DNA of 64,000 bases from Sinomonas sp. ASV486 (GCF_030908215.1 NZ_JAVFJK010000003.1:123883-187882), one strand, 5' to 3'; counted from the first letter of the stretch, positions 48,480-59,282 are shown. The notes: a model not told the origin generated them from the sequence alone. Program-made: numbers and translations.

Positions 48480-49457
48480 TCAGAAGAGCGCGACGCGGGC
48501 CGTCTGGGGGAAAATTTCGTCTAGCTCGGCGAGGTCCTCTACGCTCGGGTCCCACGAGGCGGCCTCGGCGTTCTCGCGGATCTGTTCGGGCCTCGTCGCA
48601 CCGGCGATCACGCTGGACACGGAGGGCTGTGCGGCAAGCCAGGAGAAGGCGACCTGGAGCTCCGTGAGGCCACGCTCCTGGGCGAACGCAGAGAACCGGT
48701 CGAGCTGGTCCCAGTCCGCGTCATGGACGAGGTTCGTGCGCGTGTGGGACAGGCGCGAGCCCTCTGGCGCCGAGTCCCGCGAGTACTTGCCCGTGAGCAG
48801 GCCGTTGGCCAGGGGGAAGTACGGGAGCACCCCGAGCCCGTAGGCTTCCGCGGCCTCAGTCACCTCGAGCTCGGCGCGCCGGTCGAGGAGGTTGTAGTGG
48901 TTCTGGCTCGAGACGAACGGCGTGAAGCCGCCCATCCGCGCGACGAACTCCGCCTCGGCGATCTGCCAGCCCGCACGGTTCGAGTGGCCGAGGTAGCGGA
49001 CCTTGCCCTCGCGGACGAGATCGTCCAGGGCCGAGAGCGTCTCCTCGATCGGAGTCAGTGGATCCGGGGTGTGGAACTGGTACAGGTCGATCCACTCCGT
49101 GCCGAGGCGCCGCAATGATGCCTCGACGGCCTTGCGGATGTAGCGGCGCGAACCGCGCGCCCCGAAGTCGTTCCCGTTGGCCCCATGCATGTCCATGCCG
49201 AACTTCGTGGCAACGACAACGTCGTCGCGGTGGCCCACGAGTGCCTTCCCGAGCATCTCCTCGCTCAGGCCCGGCGTCCGGCCGTAGGTGTCGGCGACGT
49301 CGAAGAGCGTGATGCCGGCATCGATCGCCGCGTGCACGACCGCGTCGGTGCCCTCCTGCGTCTCGGTCGGCGTGTTGGCCCGGCCCAGATTGTTGCAGCC
49401 GAGGCCAACGGTCGAGACGGTCAGGCCGGAGTGTCCGAGACGGCGGTAGTCAGTCAT
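48480..49457 (-). CDS. aldo/keto reductase
   Basis: A 325-residue AKR barrel. It has VSTVGLGCNNLGR, the Asp/Tyr pair in FDVADTYGRTPGLSEEMLG, the Lys in VVVATKFGM, DLYQFHTPDP with His at the active site, and NADP-binding VSSVIAGATRPEQIRENAEA. This is the YajO/AKR11-like group. The substrate is unknown. It heads the likely AKR-nucleoside hydrolase-ECF operon. ATG at 49457. Confidence 0.9.
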   Translation of the reverse strand: MTDYRRLGHSGLTVSTVGLGCNNLGRANTPTETQEGTDAVVHAAIDAGITLFDVADTYGRTPGLSEEMLGKALVGHRDDVVVATKFGMDMHGANGNDFGARGSRRYIRKAVEASLRRLGTEWIDLYQFHTPDPLTPIEETLSALDDLVREGKVRYLGHSNRAGWQIAEAEFVARMGGFTPFVSSQNHYNLLDRRAELEVTEAAEAYGLGVLPYFPLANGLLTGKYSRDSAPEGSRLSHTRTNLVHDADWDQLDRFSAFAQERGLTELQVAFSWLAAQPSVSSVIAGATRPEQIRENAEAASWDPSVEDLAELDEIFPQTARVALF

Positions 49458-49511
49458 GGTGCCAGCCTACCCGCGGCTCCGACACTGCGAACCGGGCCTG
49501 CGGAGCGGGCG

Positions 49512-50069
49512 TCAGAGGGCGAAGCCGCGGGCGCCGGCCGGACCGTGCCTGAGCTTGAATGCCTCGGGATCCGTGACGGGGGCGACGCCGATCGAGAGCT
49601 TCGTGAAGTCGCTCGTGGCCTCGCGGAGGCAGGTCTTCACGGCCGCGACGGCCTTACCAGGGTCGACGCAGGTCATGACGATGTTCAGCCTGCTCCCGTC
49701 GATCGAGCTGCCGTCCACCGTTCCGAGGCCCCGCCATGCCAGGTGCGCGGCGAGGGCTTCGGAGGCCTGCCGCTCGAGGGAACGGTCGCGGTCGGTGCCG
49801 CCCGCCGTCTTGAGGGAGAACTGCGCGACGACGCGCCACAGCTCCTTGTCCCCGAGCGGCCCGTAGCCGTCCTGGGCGCACTGGTCCTCGAACGCTCCCA
49901 TAAGACCCTCGGCCGTGGCGCCGTCGACGTCGTCGGTCTCCTCCGTCTCGGACTGGTGGCCCACCCTCCCGTGGTTGATCACGAACTGTGCGGCCTCCTC
50001 GTCGTGCCACGCTTCGCGGAACTCAAGCGTCCCGTCGTCGCGGCGGCGGTAGAGGCGGGTGTAGCTCAT
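49512..50069 (-). CDS. hypothetical protein, 185 aa
   Basis: [25 protein letters not shown] at the N-terminus, then an acidic, soluble protein with INHGRVGHQSETEETDDVDG and SRLNIVMTCVDPGKAVAAVKTCL. I do not recognise a domain. It is the last gene of the dxs run: its ATG overlaps the DUF402 stop by 4 bp. Coding character (GC at third positions, a start coupled to its neighbour) supports a real gene. Confidence 0.7.
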   Translation of the reverse strand: MSYTRLYRRRDDGTLEFREAWHDEEAAQFVINHGRVGHQSETEETDDVDGATAEGLMGAFEDQCAQDGYGPLGDKELWRVVAQFSLKTAGGTDRDRSLERQASEALAAHLAWRGLGTVDGSSIDGSRLNIVMTCVDPGKAVAAVKTCLREATSDFTKLSIGVAPVTDPEAFKLRHGPAGARGFAL

Positions 50070-50662
50070 GAGTAGTCCTTCCGTCCGAGCGCCATCCAGG
50101 CGTCCGAGATTCCTTCAAAGGGACCCGTCGCGTCGAGCACTGCGGCGTGGATGCGGGTGCATTCGGCGCGCACCGCAGCCACGAGGCCGTCCGGGTAGGC
50201 CATCGAGACTGTGTGATCGCTGAACTCGTCCTCGTCGTCCACGAACACCCCGTGCCTCGATGAGCGGATCACGTCGAGGTCCATGTCGACCATGTGGAAC
50301 TCGACCACGCCGGGGTGCCCCGGACCTGCGGGCTCCCCAATGCGGCGCCAGGACAGGTCCCATGCGAGGTCCACGTACACGCGGAAGTCGCCGGGGTTGG
50401 TCTCGTCGTAGAACGTCGCGGCGTAACCGCCAGCCCGCGGGATCAGGAGGACCGCGTCCGAGCGGGTGTGGAGGGCGGCCCCCGGGCGGGAGATGAACTC
50501 GCCGCGGCCCTGATAGATCCACCAGCCATGCTCGTCCTCGCCCAGGCCGTAGCCGGGCACCACCCAGTGGGCCATGCCGTCCCACTTCCGGTTGCGGGCG
50601 ACGACGAGCTCACCCGGGCGGGGCGCGTCACCGGCCGCGGTGGGCTGGATCACCCACGTCAC
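50066..50662 (-). CDS. DUF402 family protein
   Basis: A 198-residue protein of the DUF402/FomD-like fold. Trp/Tyr-rich [23 protein letters not shown] and the acidic [23 protein letters not shown], whose acids bind metal in relatives that hydrolyse nucleotides or nucleoside di/triphosphates. Substrate unknown. The GTG at 50662 ([11 protein letters not shown]) overlaps the dxs stop by 4 bp, so it is translationally coupled to dxs. Confidence 0.85.
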   Translation of the reverse strand: MTWVIQPTAAGDAPRPGELVVARNRKWDGMAHWVVPGYGLGEDEHGWWIYQGRGEFISRPGAALHTRSDAVLLIPRAGGYAATFYDETNPGDFRVYVDLAWDLSWRRIGEPAGPGHPGVVEFHMVDMDLDVIRSSRHGVFVDDEDEFSDHTVSMAYPDGLVAAVRAECTRIHAAVLDATGPFEGISDAWMALGRKDYS

Positions 50663-52716
50663 AGCGTCGGGATGGTACCGGTCGTGGGCGCTGTCTGGCC
50701 CGGGAGGGGCCGCGCGAAGGGGACCTTCGTGCCGAGCACCTGGGCCACGATGTCGTGGGCCACCTGCTGGGCGGTGAGCCCCACGCGGGCCAGCACCTGC
50801 GAGCGGGTCCCGTGGTCGAGGAACTCGACCGGCAGGCCCACCTCGTTCAGGGCAGTGTCGACGCCAGCGGCACGCATCTCCTGACGGATCCGCGAGCCTA
50901 CTCCGCCTGCCCGTACTCCGTCCTCGAGGCACACGACGATCCGGTGCTGTGCGGCCAGCCGGATGATGCTGCGCGGCACGGGCAGGACCCACCGCGGGTC
51001 CACGACCGTCGAGCTGATGCCCTGGTGGTCGAGCCGCTGGGCGACGTCGAGCGCGAGGTCGCTCATCGCGCCGACGGCTACGAGCAGGACGTCCGGTCCT
51101 GCCTCCTGGCTGTCGTGGACGTCCCGGCCGTCGTGGAGGTCTCGGCTGTCCAGACCGTCTGAGCGCCCGCGGTCATCGAAGGGAACGGCACTGTGGCCCG
51201 TGCGCGCGAGCACGTCCACACCGTCGGCCAGTCGCTCGATGGCCTCCGTCTCGGGCCCGACGGCGCCCTTCGAGAACCGCACGACCGTCGGTGCGTCGTC
51301 GACCGCGATCGCCTCTCGCAGTTCCTCGCGCAGCCGGGTCGCGTCGCGGGGCGCCGCGAGGTGCAGCCCGGGCACGCTCTGCACGAGCGCCATGTCCCAC
51401 TGGCCGTGGTGGCTCGCGCCGTCGGGGCCGGTGACGCCGGCCCGGTCCAGCACGAGGGTGACGCCGGCCTTGTGGAGGGCCACGTCCATGAGCAGCTGGT
51501 CATAGGCCCGGTTGAGAAAGGTCGCATAGAGGGCAACGACGGGGTGGAGCCCGCCGAACGCGAGACCGGCAGCGCTCGTGACCGCGTGCTGCTCGGCGAT
51601 GCCGACGTCGAACACGCGGTCAGGGTGCCGCTCGGCGAACTTGTTCAGGCCGACCGGGATGAGCATCGCGCCGGTGATGCCCACGACGTCCGGGCGCTCG
51701 TCGGCGATCTTCGCGATCTCGTCCGCGAACACGGACGTCCACGACGCCGCCGCGCCGGACTCGGCGGGCTGCCCGGTCTCCGGGTCGATGACGCCCACGG
51801 CGTGGAACTGGTCCGCCTCATGGTTGCGGGCCGGGGCATAGCCGTGGCCCTTCTCGGTGATGGCATGCACGATCACGGGTCCGGCGAAGTTCCTGGCGGT
51901 CGCGAGGGCCTCCTCGAGCGCGCGCTCGTCATGCCCGTCCACCGGGCCGACATACTTCATGCCGAGGTCCTCGAACATGCCCTGCGGCGCCCACCAGTCC
52001 TTGATGCCCTTCTTGGTGGCATGGAGGCCCTTGTAGACGAACTGCCCGAAGGGCCCACCGTTCTGCAGCCGCCGCTTCGCGGCATCGAGCACGCCCTCGT
52101 ACGCCGGGGCGGTGCGCACCTTGTCGATGGCGGTGCGCAGCGATGCAAGGTAGTCCGCCACCCCACCTACGGTCGGAGCGTAGGACCGGCCATTGTCATT
52201 GACCACGATCACCACGCGGCGGTCCTGGTCCGAGGCGATGTTGTTCAGCGCCTCCCAGGCCATACCGCCGGTCAGCGCGCCGTCGCCCACCACGACGACC
52301 GTGTAGCGGTCGCCCTCACCGGTGAGCTTGCGCGCCCGGGAGATGCCGTCGGCCCACGAGAGCGAGGAAGAGGCGTGCGAGGACTCGACGATGTCGTGCT
52401 CGCTCTCAGCCCGCGACGGATAGCCGGACATGCCGCCCTCCTGCCGCAGCGTCGAGAAGTCCTTGCGGCCAGTCACGAGCTTGTGGACGTAGGACTGGTG
52501 CCCCGTGTCGAAGATGATGCTGTCCCGCGGGGACTCGAAGACGCGGTGCAGAGCGAGCGTGAGCTCGACGACGCCCAGATTCGGTCCCAGATGACCGCCC
52601 GTCTGGGCGACGTTGCGGATCAGGAACTGCCGGATCTCTCCGGCCAAGTCGTCGAGCTCCCCTGCGCTCAGCCGCGCCAGATCCTTCGGACCCTCGACGG
52701 ATTCCAAGATGCCCAA
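50659..52716 (-). CDS. dxs: 1-deoxy-D-xylulose-5-phosphate synthase
   Basis: First enzyme of the MEP isoprenoid pathway; TPP-dependent. The 685-residue protein has the [10 protein letters not shown] histidine, [15 protein letters not shown] (TPP/Mg), [10 protein letters not shown], the GIAEQHAVT glutamate, and [10 protein letters not shown] chose the TTG at 52716 ([13 protein letters not shown]) because AAGGAG lies six nt upstream and other DXS proteins start with MGIL. The longer frame is unlike DXS. A perfect palindrome separates it from acnA. Confidence 0.95.
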   Translation of the reverse strand: MGILESVEGPKDLARLSAGELDDLAGEIRQFLIRNVAQTGGHLGPNLGVVELTLALHRVFESPRDSIIFDTGHQSYVHKLVTGRKDFSTLRQEGGMSGYPSRAESEHDIVESSHASSSLSWADGISRARKLTGEGDRYTVVVVGDGALTGGMAWEALNNIASDQDRRVVIVVNDNGRSYAPTVGGVADYLASLRTAIDKVRTAPAYEGVLDAAKRRLQNGGPFGQFVYKGLHATKKGIKDWWAPQGMFEDLGMKYVGPVDGHDERALEEALATARNFAGPVIVHAITEKGHGYAPARNHEADQFHAVGVIDPETGQPAESGAAASWTSVFADEIAKIADERPDVVGITGAMLIPVGLNKFAERHPDRVFDVGIAEQHAVTSAAGLAFGGLHPVVALYATFLNRAYDQLLMDVALHKAGVTLVLDRAGVTGPDGASHHGQWDMALVQSVPGLHLAAPRDATRLREELREAIAVDDAPTVVRFSKGAVGPETEAIERLADGVDVLARTGHSAVPFDDRGRSDGLDSRDLHDGRDVHDSQEAGPDVLLVAVGAMSDLALDVAQRLDHQGISSTVVDPRWVLPVPRSIIRLAAQHRIVVCLEDGVRAGGVGSRIRQEMRAAGVDTALNEVGLPVEFLDHGTRSQVLARVGLTAQQVAHDIVAQVLGTKVPFARPLPGQTAPTTGTIPTL

Positions 52717-52791
52717 GGGCGACTCCTTGCTCGAAACGTGCACGAACCACTGTAACGCCTCCGGCGCCCACGTCGTCGACGGCTCCCCCCG

Positions 52792-52835
52792 AAGCACGGA
52801 AGGGCCCTACCGATCGGTAGGGCCCTTCCGTGCTT
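52792..52835. terminator. perfect 44-bp palindrome, acnA terminator
   Basis: aagcacggaagggccctacc, gatc, then the exact complement: a 20-bp stem with a 4-nt loop, palindromic throughout. On the minus strand it follows acnA by 10 bp and precedes dxs by 75 bp. The trailing bases on that strand start with CGGGGGGAGCC, not U-rich. Confidence 0.85.
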
Positions 52836-52845
52836 GCAGACCGCG

Positions 52846-55683
52846 TCAGTGCGCCGAGATCTGGCGCAGCACGTACTGCAGGATGCCGCCGTTGCGGTAG
52901 TAGTCCGCCTCACCGGGGGTGTCGATGCGCACGACGGCGTCGAACGACTTCGCGGAGCCGTCCTCTGCCGTCGCGGTCACCTTCACGGTGGCCGGCGTCG
53001 TGCCGTCGTTGAGCGCCGTGATGCCCTCGAACGAGTACACCTCGGTGCCGGTGAGACCGATCGTCGCGGCGGATTCGCCCGCCGGGAACTGCAGCGGCAG
53101 GACGCCCATACCGATGAGGTTCGAGCGGTGGATGCGCTCGTAGCTCTCGGCGATGACGGCCCGGACGCCGAGCAGCGCCGTACCCTTCGCGGCCCAGTCG
53201 CGGGACGAGCCGGAGCCGTACTCCTTGCCCGCGATGACCACGAGCGGGGTACCGGCCTTCTGGTAGTTCACGGACGCGTCGTAGACATAGGCCTGCGGCG
53301 CGCCGTCCTGCGTGAAGTCCTTCGTGAAGCCGCCCTCGACACCGTCCAGGAGCTGGTTCTTGATGCGGATGTTCGCGAAGGTGCCGCGGATCATGACCTC
53401 GTGGTTGCCACGGCGGGAGCCGTAGGAGTTGAAGTCCTTGCGCTCGACGCCGTTGGCGAGGAGGTACTGGCCCGCAGGAGTGTCCGACTTGAAGGAACCG
53501 GCCGGCGAGATGTGGTCGGTCGTGACCGAATCGCCCAGCTTGAGCAGCACGCGAGCGCCCGAGATGTCCGTGACGGGGTCGGGCTGCGCCTTCATGCCCT
53601 CGAAGTACGGGGGCTTGCGCACGTAGGTGGACTTGGCGTCCCACTCAAACGTGTTGCCGGTCGGCGTCGGCAGGGACTTCCAGCGCTCGTCGCCGTCGAA
53701 GATGGTCGCGTACGAGCTGACGAACATCTCCTTGTCGATCGAGGCGTCCATGACGTCCTGGACCTCGGTCGGGTTCGGCCAGATGTCCTTGAGGAAGACA
53801 TCGTTGCCCTGCTGGTCCTGCCCGAGCGGCTCGGCGTCGAAGTCGAAGTCCATCGTGCCGGCGAGGGCGTACGCGATCACGAGCGGCGGGGACGCGAGGT
53901 AGTTCATCTTGACGTCCGGGTTGATGCGGCCCTCGAAGTTTCGGTTGCCGGAGAGCACCGCGGTCACGGAGAGGTCATTGGCCTGGACGGCCTCAGAGAT
54001 CTCCGACTCGAGGGGGCCCGAGTTGCCGATGCAGGTCGTGCAGCCATAGCCGACCGTGAAGAAGCCGAGCTTCTCGAGGTACGGCACGAGGCCGGACTTC
54101 TCGTAGTAGTCGGTGACGACTTTGGAGCCCGGAGCAACCGAGGTCTTGACCCACGGCTTCGAGACGAGGCCCTTGTCGACGGCGTTGCGCGCGAGTACTG
54201 CGGCAGCGAGCATGACGGACGGGTTCGAGGTGTTCGTGCACGAGGTGATCGATGCGATCGAGACCGCACCATGGTCGAGCTCGAACTCGCGGCCGTCGGC
54301 CATCGTCACGTGCTTCGGGGCCGACGGGCGGCCGAACGCGCCCGAAGCTGCGGACTCAACCGGGTTCGCGAGGCGAGCGGTCTCGTGCACGTGGCTGTCA
54401 GCCTCGGTCGTGGTCGGGGCATCCGAGGCCGGGAAGGACTCGTCCACCGTCTCGTCGACCGAGCCGTCCTCGACGTGGCCGTTGCCGACCTCGACGTAGT
54501 TGTGCAGGTCCTTGCGGAACTGCTCCTTCGCATCCGAGAGCTCGATGCGGTCCTGCGGACGCTTCGGGCCGGAGATGGACGGGACGACAGTCGAGAGGTC
54601 CAGCTCGAGGTACTCGGAGAAGCGCGGCTCGTGGCCCGCGTCGTGCCAGAGCCCCTGCTCCTTGGCGTACGCCTCGACGAGCGCAACATTCTCGTCGGGG
54701 CGACCCGTAAGGCGCAGGTAGTCGAGTGTGACGTCGTCGATCGGGAAGATCGCGGCGGTCGAGCCGAACTCGGGGCTCATGTTGCCGATCGTCGCGCGGT
54801 TCGCGAGCGGGACCGCCGCGACACCCTCGCCGTAGAACTCGACGAACTTTCCGACCACGCCGTGCTTGCGGAGCATCTCGGTGATGGTGAGCACCACGTC
54901 CGTCGCGGTCGCGCCCGCCGGGATCGCCCCGGAGAGCTTGAAGCCGACAACGCGCGGGATGAGCATGGAGACGGGCTGGCCGAGCATGGCTGCCTCGGCC
55001 TCAATGCCGCCGACGCCCCATCCGAGCACACCGAGGCCGTTGACCATCGTGGTGTGGGAGTCGGTGCCAACGAGCGTGTCGGGGTAGGCCCTGAGCTTGC
55101 CGTTCACCGAGCGGGTCATGACCGTGCGTGCCAGGTACTCGATGTTGACCTGGTGGACGATGCCCATGCCCGGGGGGACGACCTTGAAGTCCTCGAACGC
55201 CGTCTGGCCCCACCGCAGGAACTGGTACCGCTCGCCGTTGCGCTGGTACTCGATCTCCATGTTGCGCTCGATCGCGCCGGCGTTGCCGAACACGTCGATC
55301 TGGACCGAGTGGTCAATCACGAGCTCGGCCGGGGCCAGCGGGTTGACGCGCGTGGGGTCACCGCCGAGCTCCTTGACGGCCTCGCGCATCGTCGCGAGGT
55401 CAACGACGCACGGGACGCCGGTGAAGTCCTGCATGATGACGCGGGCTGGGGTGAACTGGATCTCGGTGTTCGGCTGGGCGTTCGCGTCCCAGCCGGCGAG
55501 TGCGCGGATGTGGTCCGCGGTGATGTTCGCGCCGTCCTCGGTGCGAAGAAGGTTCTCCAGAAGGACCTTGAGGCTGAAGGGGAGGCTTTCGGCGCCTTCC
55601 ACAGAGTTCAGCCGGAAAATTTCATACTCGGTTCCGCCGACGTTCAGGACGCCTTTGGCTCCGAAGCTGTCCACAGTGCTCAA
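52846..55683 (-). CDS. acnA: aconitate hydratase A
   Basis: TCA-cycle Fe-S enzyme isomerising citrate to isocitrate. The 945-residue protein has the cluster cysteines in [14 protein letters not shown] and [43 protein letters not shown], and the C-terminal [10 protein letters not shown] swivel-domain loop. A Glu/Thr-rich linker (about 410-435) is inserted between domains. The start is TTG at 55683 with GGAG seven nt upstream. A DtxR/IdeR-like palindrome lies about 55-70 bp upstream. Confidence 0.96.
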   Translation of the reverse strand: MSTVDSFGAKGVLNVGGTEYEIFRLNSVEGAESLPFSLKVLLENLLRTEDGANITADHIRALAGWDANAQPNTEIQFTPARVIMQDFTGVPCVVDLATMREAVKELGGDPTRVNPLAPAELVIDHSVQIDVFGNAGAIERNMEIEYQRNGERYQFLRWGQTAFEDFKVVPPGMGIVHQVNIEYLARTVMTRSVNGKLRAYPDTLVGTDSHTTMVNGLGVLGWGVGGIEAEAAMLGQPVSMLIPRVVGFKLSGAIPAGATATDVVLTITEMLRKHGVVGKFVEFYGEGVAAVPLANRATIGNMSPEFGSTAAIFPIDDVTLDYLRLTGRPDENVALVEAYAKEQGLWHDAGHEPRFSEYLELDLSTVVPSISGPKRPQDRIELSDAKEQFRKDLHNYVEVGNGHVEDGSVDETVDESFPASDAPTTTEADSHVHETARLANPVESAASGAFGRPSAPKHVTMADGREFELDHGAVSIASITSCTNTSNPSVMLAAAVLARNAVDKGLVSKPWVKTSVAPGSKVVTDYYEKSGLVPYLEKLGFFTVGYGCTTCIGNSGPLESEISEAVQANDLSVTAVLSGNRNFEGRINPDVKMNYLASPPLVIAYALAGTMDFDFDAEPLGQDQQGNDVFLKDIWPNPTEVQDVMDASIDKEMFVSSYATIFDGDERWKSLPTPTGNTFEWDAKSTYVRKPPYFEGMKAQPDPVTDISGARVLLKLGDSVTTDHISPAGSFKSDTPAGQYLLANGVERKDFNSYGSRRGNHEVMIRGTFANIRIKNQLLDGVEGGFTKDFTQDGAPQAYVYDASVNYQKAGTPLVVIAGKEYGSGSSRDWAAKGTALLGVRAVIAESYERIHRSNLIGMGVLPLQFPAGESAATIGLTGTEVYSFEGITALNDGTTPATVKVTATAEDGSAKSFDAVVRIDTPGEADYYRNGGILQYVLRQISAH

Positions 55684-55738
55684 TGCAGGACTCCTCTCGC
55701 AACACTGCCATCTTTGTCCCGGCCTCGGGGCGGTGCTA

Positions 55739-55754
55739 GTTAGGCATGCCTAAC
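55739..55754. promoter_or_regulatory. DtxR/IdeR-like operator upstream of acnA
   Basis: Perfect 16-bp palindrome gttaggcatgcctaac. Its half-site TTAGGC/GCCTAA resembles the actinobacterial iron box (TTAGGTTAG.CTAACCTAA). On the minus strand TAACTA (55737-55742) could be a -10 that overlaps it. Iron control would fit an Fe-S enzyme and known DtxR/RipA control of corynebacterial acn, but no regulator gene is here. Confidence 0.6.
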
Positions 55755-55834
55755 CGCACGCCTGCCTGCAGGCCGGGGCCATCCCGGCCCATCCTAGTTC
55801 GCGCGGTGCGGCGGGGCGACGGTTCACCGCAGCG

Positions 55835-57256
55835 TCACCAGCCCTTCGGTGGCGGCAGCAGGAGCCCGACGGTCTCCACATGGTGCGTCATGGGGTACAG
55901 ATCGAAGGCCCGGAAGCTCTCGAGCCGCCACCCTGCCTGGCGGAACCAGCCCAGATCGCGGGCGAACGAGGCGGGATCGCAGGCGACATAGGCAACAGCG
56001 CGCGGTGCCATGTCGATGAGCTGGCGGACCACGTCCCGACCGGCGCCGGCCCTCGGAGGATCGAGGACGACGGCGTCGAAGGAACCCTGGTCACTCTGCC
56101 GCCGCAGGACGCGCTCGACCTTCCCCTGCACGACGGCGACCTCGGGCTGCCGCTTGAACGTGCGCCGCGCGTCGCGGCTCGTCCCGGGGGCACCCTCGAC
56201 GGAGAGGACGTAACCGCCCGGTCCGACCGCGGCCGCGAGCGGTGCCGTGAACAGGCCGGCGCCGGCGTAGAGGTCGGCCACCTGCGCACCGGGCGCGAGC
56301 ACGCCGTCGAGCGCCTCCATCGCGGCGGTCACGAGGGTCTCGGGCGCGCGGCGGTGGATCTGCCAGAAACCGTCCCCGGTGACCGTGTAGTGGTGCCCGA
56401 GGACGTGCTCGGAGACCGAGCCCCGTCCCCTGATCGTGATCGGCGTCTTCCCTGCTGTAGGACCCACAGCACTCACCGAGACGGCCGGGTCAAGCCCCTC
56501 CAGGGCACCCGCGAGCTTCGACGGCGCCACACCGTCGGCGAGGCCGAACAGCACGTGGGGCGCCGAACCGGAGGCGGGCGCCGCGACCTCGAGGCGCTCG
56601 ACGCCGCGCAGATCGAGGTCCCAGAGGCGCAGGTCGTTGATCTCCCGCGTCGCGAGCGGCATGTCCTCCACGGGGATGAGCGTCTCGGACCGGTGGGCGT
56701 GCATCGCGAGCCTGCCGTCCGGCGTCACCGCGAAGCTGCAGCGGGTCCGCCACGCTAGGCCTCCGGCGTCGTCGTGCGAACCCGCGGCGAGCGGAACCGG
56801 CTCGACCTCGACATCGAGTCCCGCACCGTGCCTGGTCGCGCCGAGCTCAGTCCCGCCGTGATCAGTCCCGCTCTGCCCGACGCCGGCGAGTCGGGAGAGC
56901 TGTTCCCGGATCACGGCTTCTTTGAGGCGACGCTGCTCGGGGAGCGCGATGTGGCCGAACTCGGCCCCGCCTACGGGCAGGCCGCCCCGCGCATGCGCGG
57001 CGAGCGAGTCGGCACGGTCCCAAGGGTGGTCGCGGCGGTGCGGCGAGGGCTCGAGGACCTCGACCACGTCGGCGCGCCAGAACTTCGCGTCGTCTCCCCC
57101 ATCGGTGAGCTCGGCGCGGACCAGTTCGCCGGGGATGCCGTGTCGGACGAACACAACCCGGCCCTCGTGGCGCGCGACCATATGCCCTCCGTGGGCTACA
57201 GGCCCCAGGCGGAGCTCGAGGACGTGTGCGGGGCCCGTCTCTTCGGTTGAGCTCAC
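55835..57256 (-). CDS. TRAM-domain class I SAM-dependent RNA methyltransferase
   Basis: 473 residues. N-terminal TRAM domain (about 15-75: LELRLGPVAHGGHMVARHEG), then an RlmD/TrmA-like methyltransferase: SAM motif VADLYAGAGLFTAPLAAA, LDPPRAGAGRDV, and catalytic Cys in AYVACDPASFARDLG. The RNA target is unknown. The usual four-Cys Fe-S cluster of RlmD is not visible. The GTG at 57256 overlaps the permease stop by 4 bp. It matches Rv2689c by position. Confidence 0.9.
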   Translation of the reverse strand: MSSTEETGPAHVLELRLGPVAHGGHMVARHEGRVVFVRHGIPGELVRAELTDGGDDAKFWRADVVEVLEPSPHRRDHPWDRADSLAAHARGGLPVGGAEFGHIALPEQRRLKEAVIREQLSRLAGVGQSGTDHGGTELGATRHGAGLDVEVEPVPLAAGSHDDAGGLAWRTRCSFAVTPDGRLAMHAHRSETLIPVEDMPLATREINDLRLWDLDLRGVERLEVAAPASGSAPHVLFGLADGVAPSKLAGALEGLDPAVSVSAVGPTAGKTPITIRGRGSVSEHVLGHHYTVTGDGFWQIHRRAPETLVTAAMEALDGVLAPGAQVADLYAGAGLFTAPLAAAVGPGGYVLSVEGAPGTSRDARRTFKRQPEVAVVQGKVERVLRRQSDQGSFDAVVLDPPRAGAGRDVVRQLIDMAPRAVAYVACDPASFARDLGWFRQAGWRLESFRAFDLYPMTHHVETVGLLLPPPKGW

Positions 57257-59226
57257 AGTTCCTGCAGCCTCCTGGCTTCCTCGCTCGATTTCAGCTGCCA
57301 CGGGACGGACGCGACCATGACGCCCGGCTCGAAGTGGAGCCGGGTCTTGATGCGCAGAGCGGTCTGGTTGTGCACCAGCTGCTCCCACCACTTGCCCACT
57401 ACGTACTCGGGGATGTAGACCACGATCAGGTCCCGCGGAGAGTCACGTCGCATGCCGCGGATGTAGTCCATGAGCGGGGTGACGGTCTCTCGGTAGGGGC
57501 TCGCAAGCACGGTGAGCGGAACCGGGATCTCGAGCTTCTCCCAGTCCGACACCGTCTGGGCGGTCTCCTCGGGGCTGATGTCCACCGTCACGGCATCGAG
57601 CCTCGACGGACGGGATGCCCGTGCATAGGCGAGCGCACGCAGCACGGGCTTGCGCACGTGGGAGACCAGCAGGACAGCGTGGACCCTGCTGGGCAGCGCG
57701 CGGGCCGAGACGTCGTCGCCGACCGCGAGCTCACGGGCCACGTTCGTGTAGTGCACGCGGATGCTCGACATGATGAGGAAGATGGCGAACATCGCGAGGA
57801 GGGCGATCCAGGCTCCGTGCTCGAACTTGGTGATGAGCACGATGACGAGGACGGTTGCAGTCATCGCGAATCCGATGGTGTTGATGACCCGCGAACGCTG
57901 CATGCGCACGCGCACCGCCCGGTCCTTGACGCGCTTGAGCTCCCGCGTCCAGTGGCGGATCATCCCGAGCTGGCTCATGGTGAACGAGACGAAGACACCG
58001 ACGATGTAGAGCTGGATGAGCCGCGTGACATCGGCGTTGAACGCAACGATCAGGACGATCGCGCCGGCCGCGAGGGCGAGGACCCCGTTGCTGAACGCCA
58101 GCCTGTCGCCGCGGGTGCGCAGCTGGCGCGGGAGGTACCCGTCCTGGGCGAGAATCGAGCCGAGGACCGGAAAGCCGTTGAACGCCGTGTTGGAGGCGAA
58201 GACGAGGATCACGCCGGTCGCCGCAACCACGATGTAGAACGGGATGCTGCCCGTGCCGAAGACGGAGTCGGCGATCTGGCCGATGACCGGGGTCTGGATG
58301 TAGTCGCCCGAGAGTGGCTGACCGTCCTTGAGGAGTTCGGTGGCGGGGTCCTGCACGAGATGCACGCGGGTCACGTTCGCGAGGAAGATGATACCGGCGA
58401 GCATCGATGCGGCGACCGCGCCGAGGAGGAGCAGGGTCGTGGCCGCGTTCCTGCTCTTGGGCGGCCGGAAGTTCGGCACGCCGTTGCTGATGGCCTCGAC
58501 GCCGGTGAGCGCCGCCGCACCCGAGGAGAACGCCCTGAGCAGGAGGAACGCGCCCGCGAGGCCCACGAGCCCCTGATCGAATTCGGGTGAGGCGACGATG
58601 GTGAAGTCGGCGCTCTGGGCTGGCCTCAGGGTGCCGGTGAGCCACTGGATGATCCCGACCAGGGTCATGCCGAGGATTGAGGCCATGAACACGTACGTGG
58701 GAACTGCGAACACCGTGCCCGCCTCGCGGATCCCCCGCAGGTTCACGAGGGCGAGGACCACCACGCCCACGACGGCGATCACCGCCTGCGTGCCGTGGAG
58801 CGAAGGCACCGCTGTGGTCAGGTAGGTCGCGGCAGATGAGATGGACACCGCGACCGTGAGCACGTAGTCGACCAGCAGCGCGCTCGCGACTGTGAGCCCG
58901 GCGAACCTGCCGAGGTTCTCGGTGGCAATCTCGTAGTCGCCGCCGCCCGACGGGTAGGCGTGGACATTCTGCCGGTACGACGCAACGACCGTGACGAGCA
59001 CGAGGATGACCGCGAGCCCCACCCAGGGCGAAAATGCCACAGCGGACACGCCGGCAAGCGCCAGAGTGAGGAAGACCTCGTCAGGCGCGTACGCCACGGA
59101 AGAGAGCGCATCCGAGGCGAAGATCGGCAGCGCGATGCGTTTGGGCAGGAGGGTGTGCGCGAGTCGGTCGCTGCGCAGCGCGCGGCCCACCACCACGCGC
59201 TTGACCGCATTAAATATCGTCAGCAC
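57253..59226 (-). CDS. KimA-like APC-superfamily permease (probable K+ uptake)
   Basis: 657 residues with about twelve membrane helices (about 45-470) and a cytoplasmic C-terminal domain (about 480-655). LPIFASDALSSVAYAPDEVFL and YPSGGGDYEIATENLG match the YdaO/KimA group of potassium symporters. The neighbouring divergent TrkA proteins support potassium transport, but the ion is inferred. The start is GTG at 59226. Synteny matches Rv2690c beside ceoB/ceoC. 56 bp separate it from the divergent trkA genes. Confidence 0.85.
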   Translation of the reverse strand: MLTIFNAVKRVVVGRALRSDRLAHTLLPKRIALPIFASDALSSVAYAPDEVFLTLALAGVSAVAFSPWVGLAVILVLVTVVASYRQNVHAYPSGGGDYEIATENLGRFAGLTVASALLVDYVLTVAVSISSAATYLTTAVPSLHGTQAVIAVVGVVVLALVNLRGIREAGTVFAVPTYVFMASILGMTLVGIIQWLTGTLRPAQSADFTIVASPEFDQGLVGLAGAFLLLRAFSSGAAALTGVEAISNGVPNFRPPKSRNAATTLLLLGAVAASMLAGIIFLANVTRVHLVQDPATELLKDGQPLSGDYIQTPVIGQIADSVFGTGSIPFYIVVAATGVILVFASNTAFNGFPVLGSILAQDGYLPRQLRTRGDRLAFSNGVLALAAGAIVLIVAFNADVTRLIQLYIVGVFVSFTMSQLGMIRHWTRELKRVKDRAVRVRMQRSRVINTIGFAMTATVLVIVLITKFEHGAWIALLAMFAIFLIMSSIRVHYTNVARELAVGDDVSARALPSRVHAVLLVSHVRKPVLRALAYARASRPSRLDAVTVDISPEETAQTVSDWEKLEIPVPLTVLASPYRETVTPLMDYIRGMRRDSPRDLIVVYIPEYVVGKWWEQLVHNQTALRIKTRLHFEPGVMVASVPWQLKSSEEARRLQEL

Positions 59227-59282
59227 CCTGACACGTTATGCGACAACCGCGGGATATGTCATCGCGCGGTACATTGGGGGCC

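Noticed and set aside
52834..55743. 969-codon open frame on the plus strand
   Set aside because: Lies opposite acnA, low-complexity Arg/Glu/Val composition, no domain. A GC-rich shadow.
57260..58590. 454-codon plus-strand frame opposite the permease
   Set aside because: Charged, repetitive antisense shadow; the minus-strand permease has clear membrane helices and synteny.
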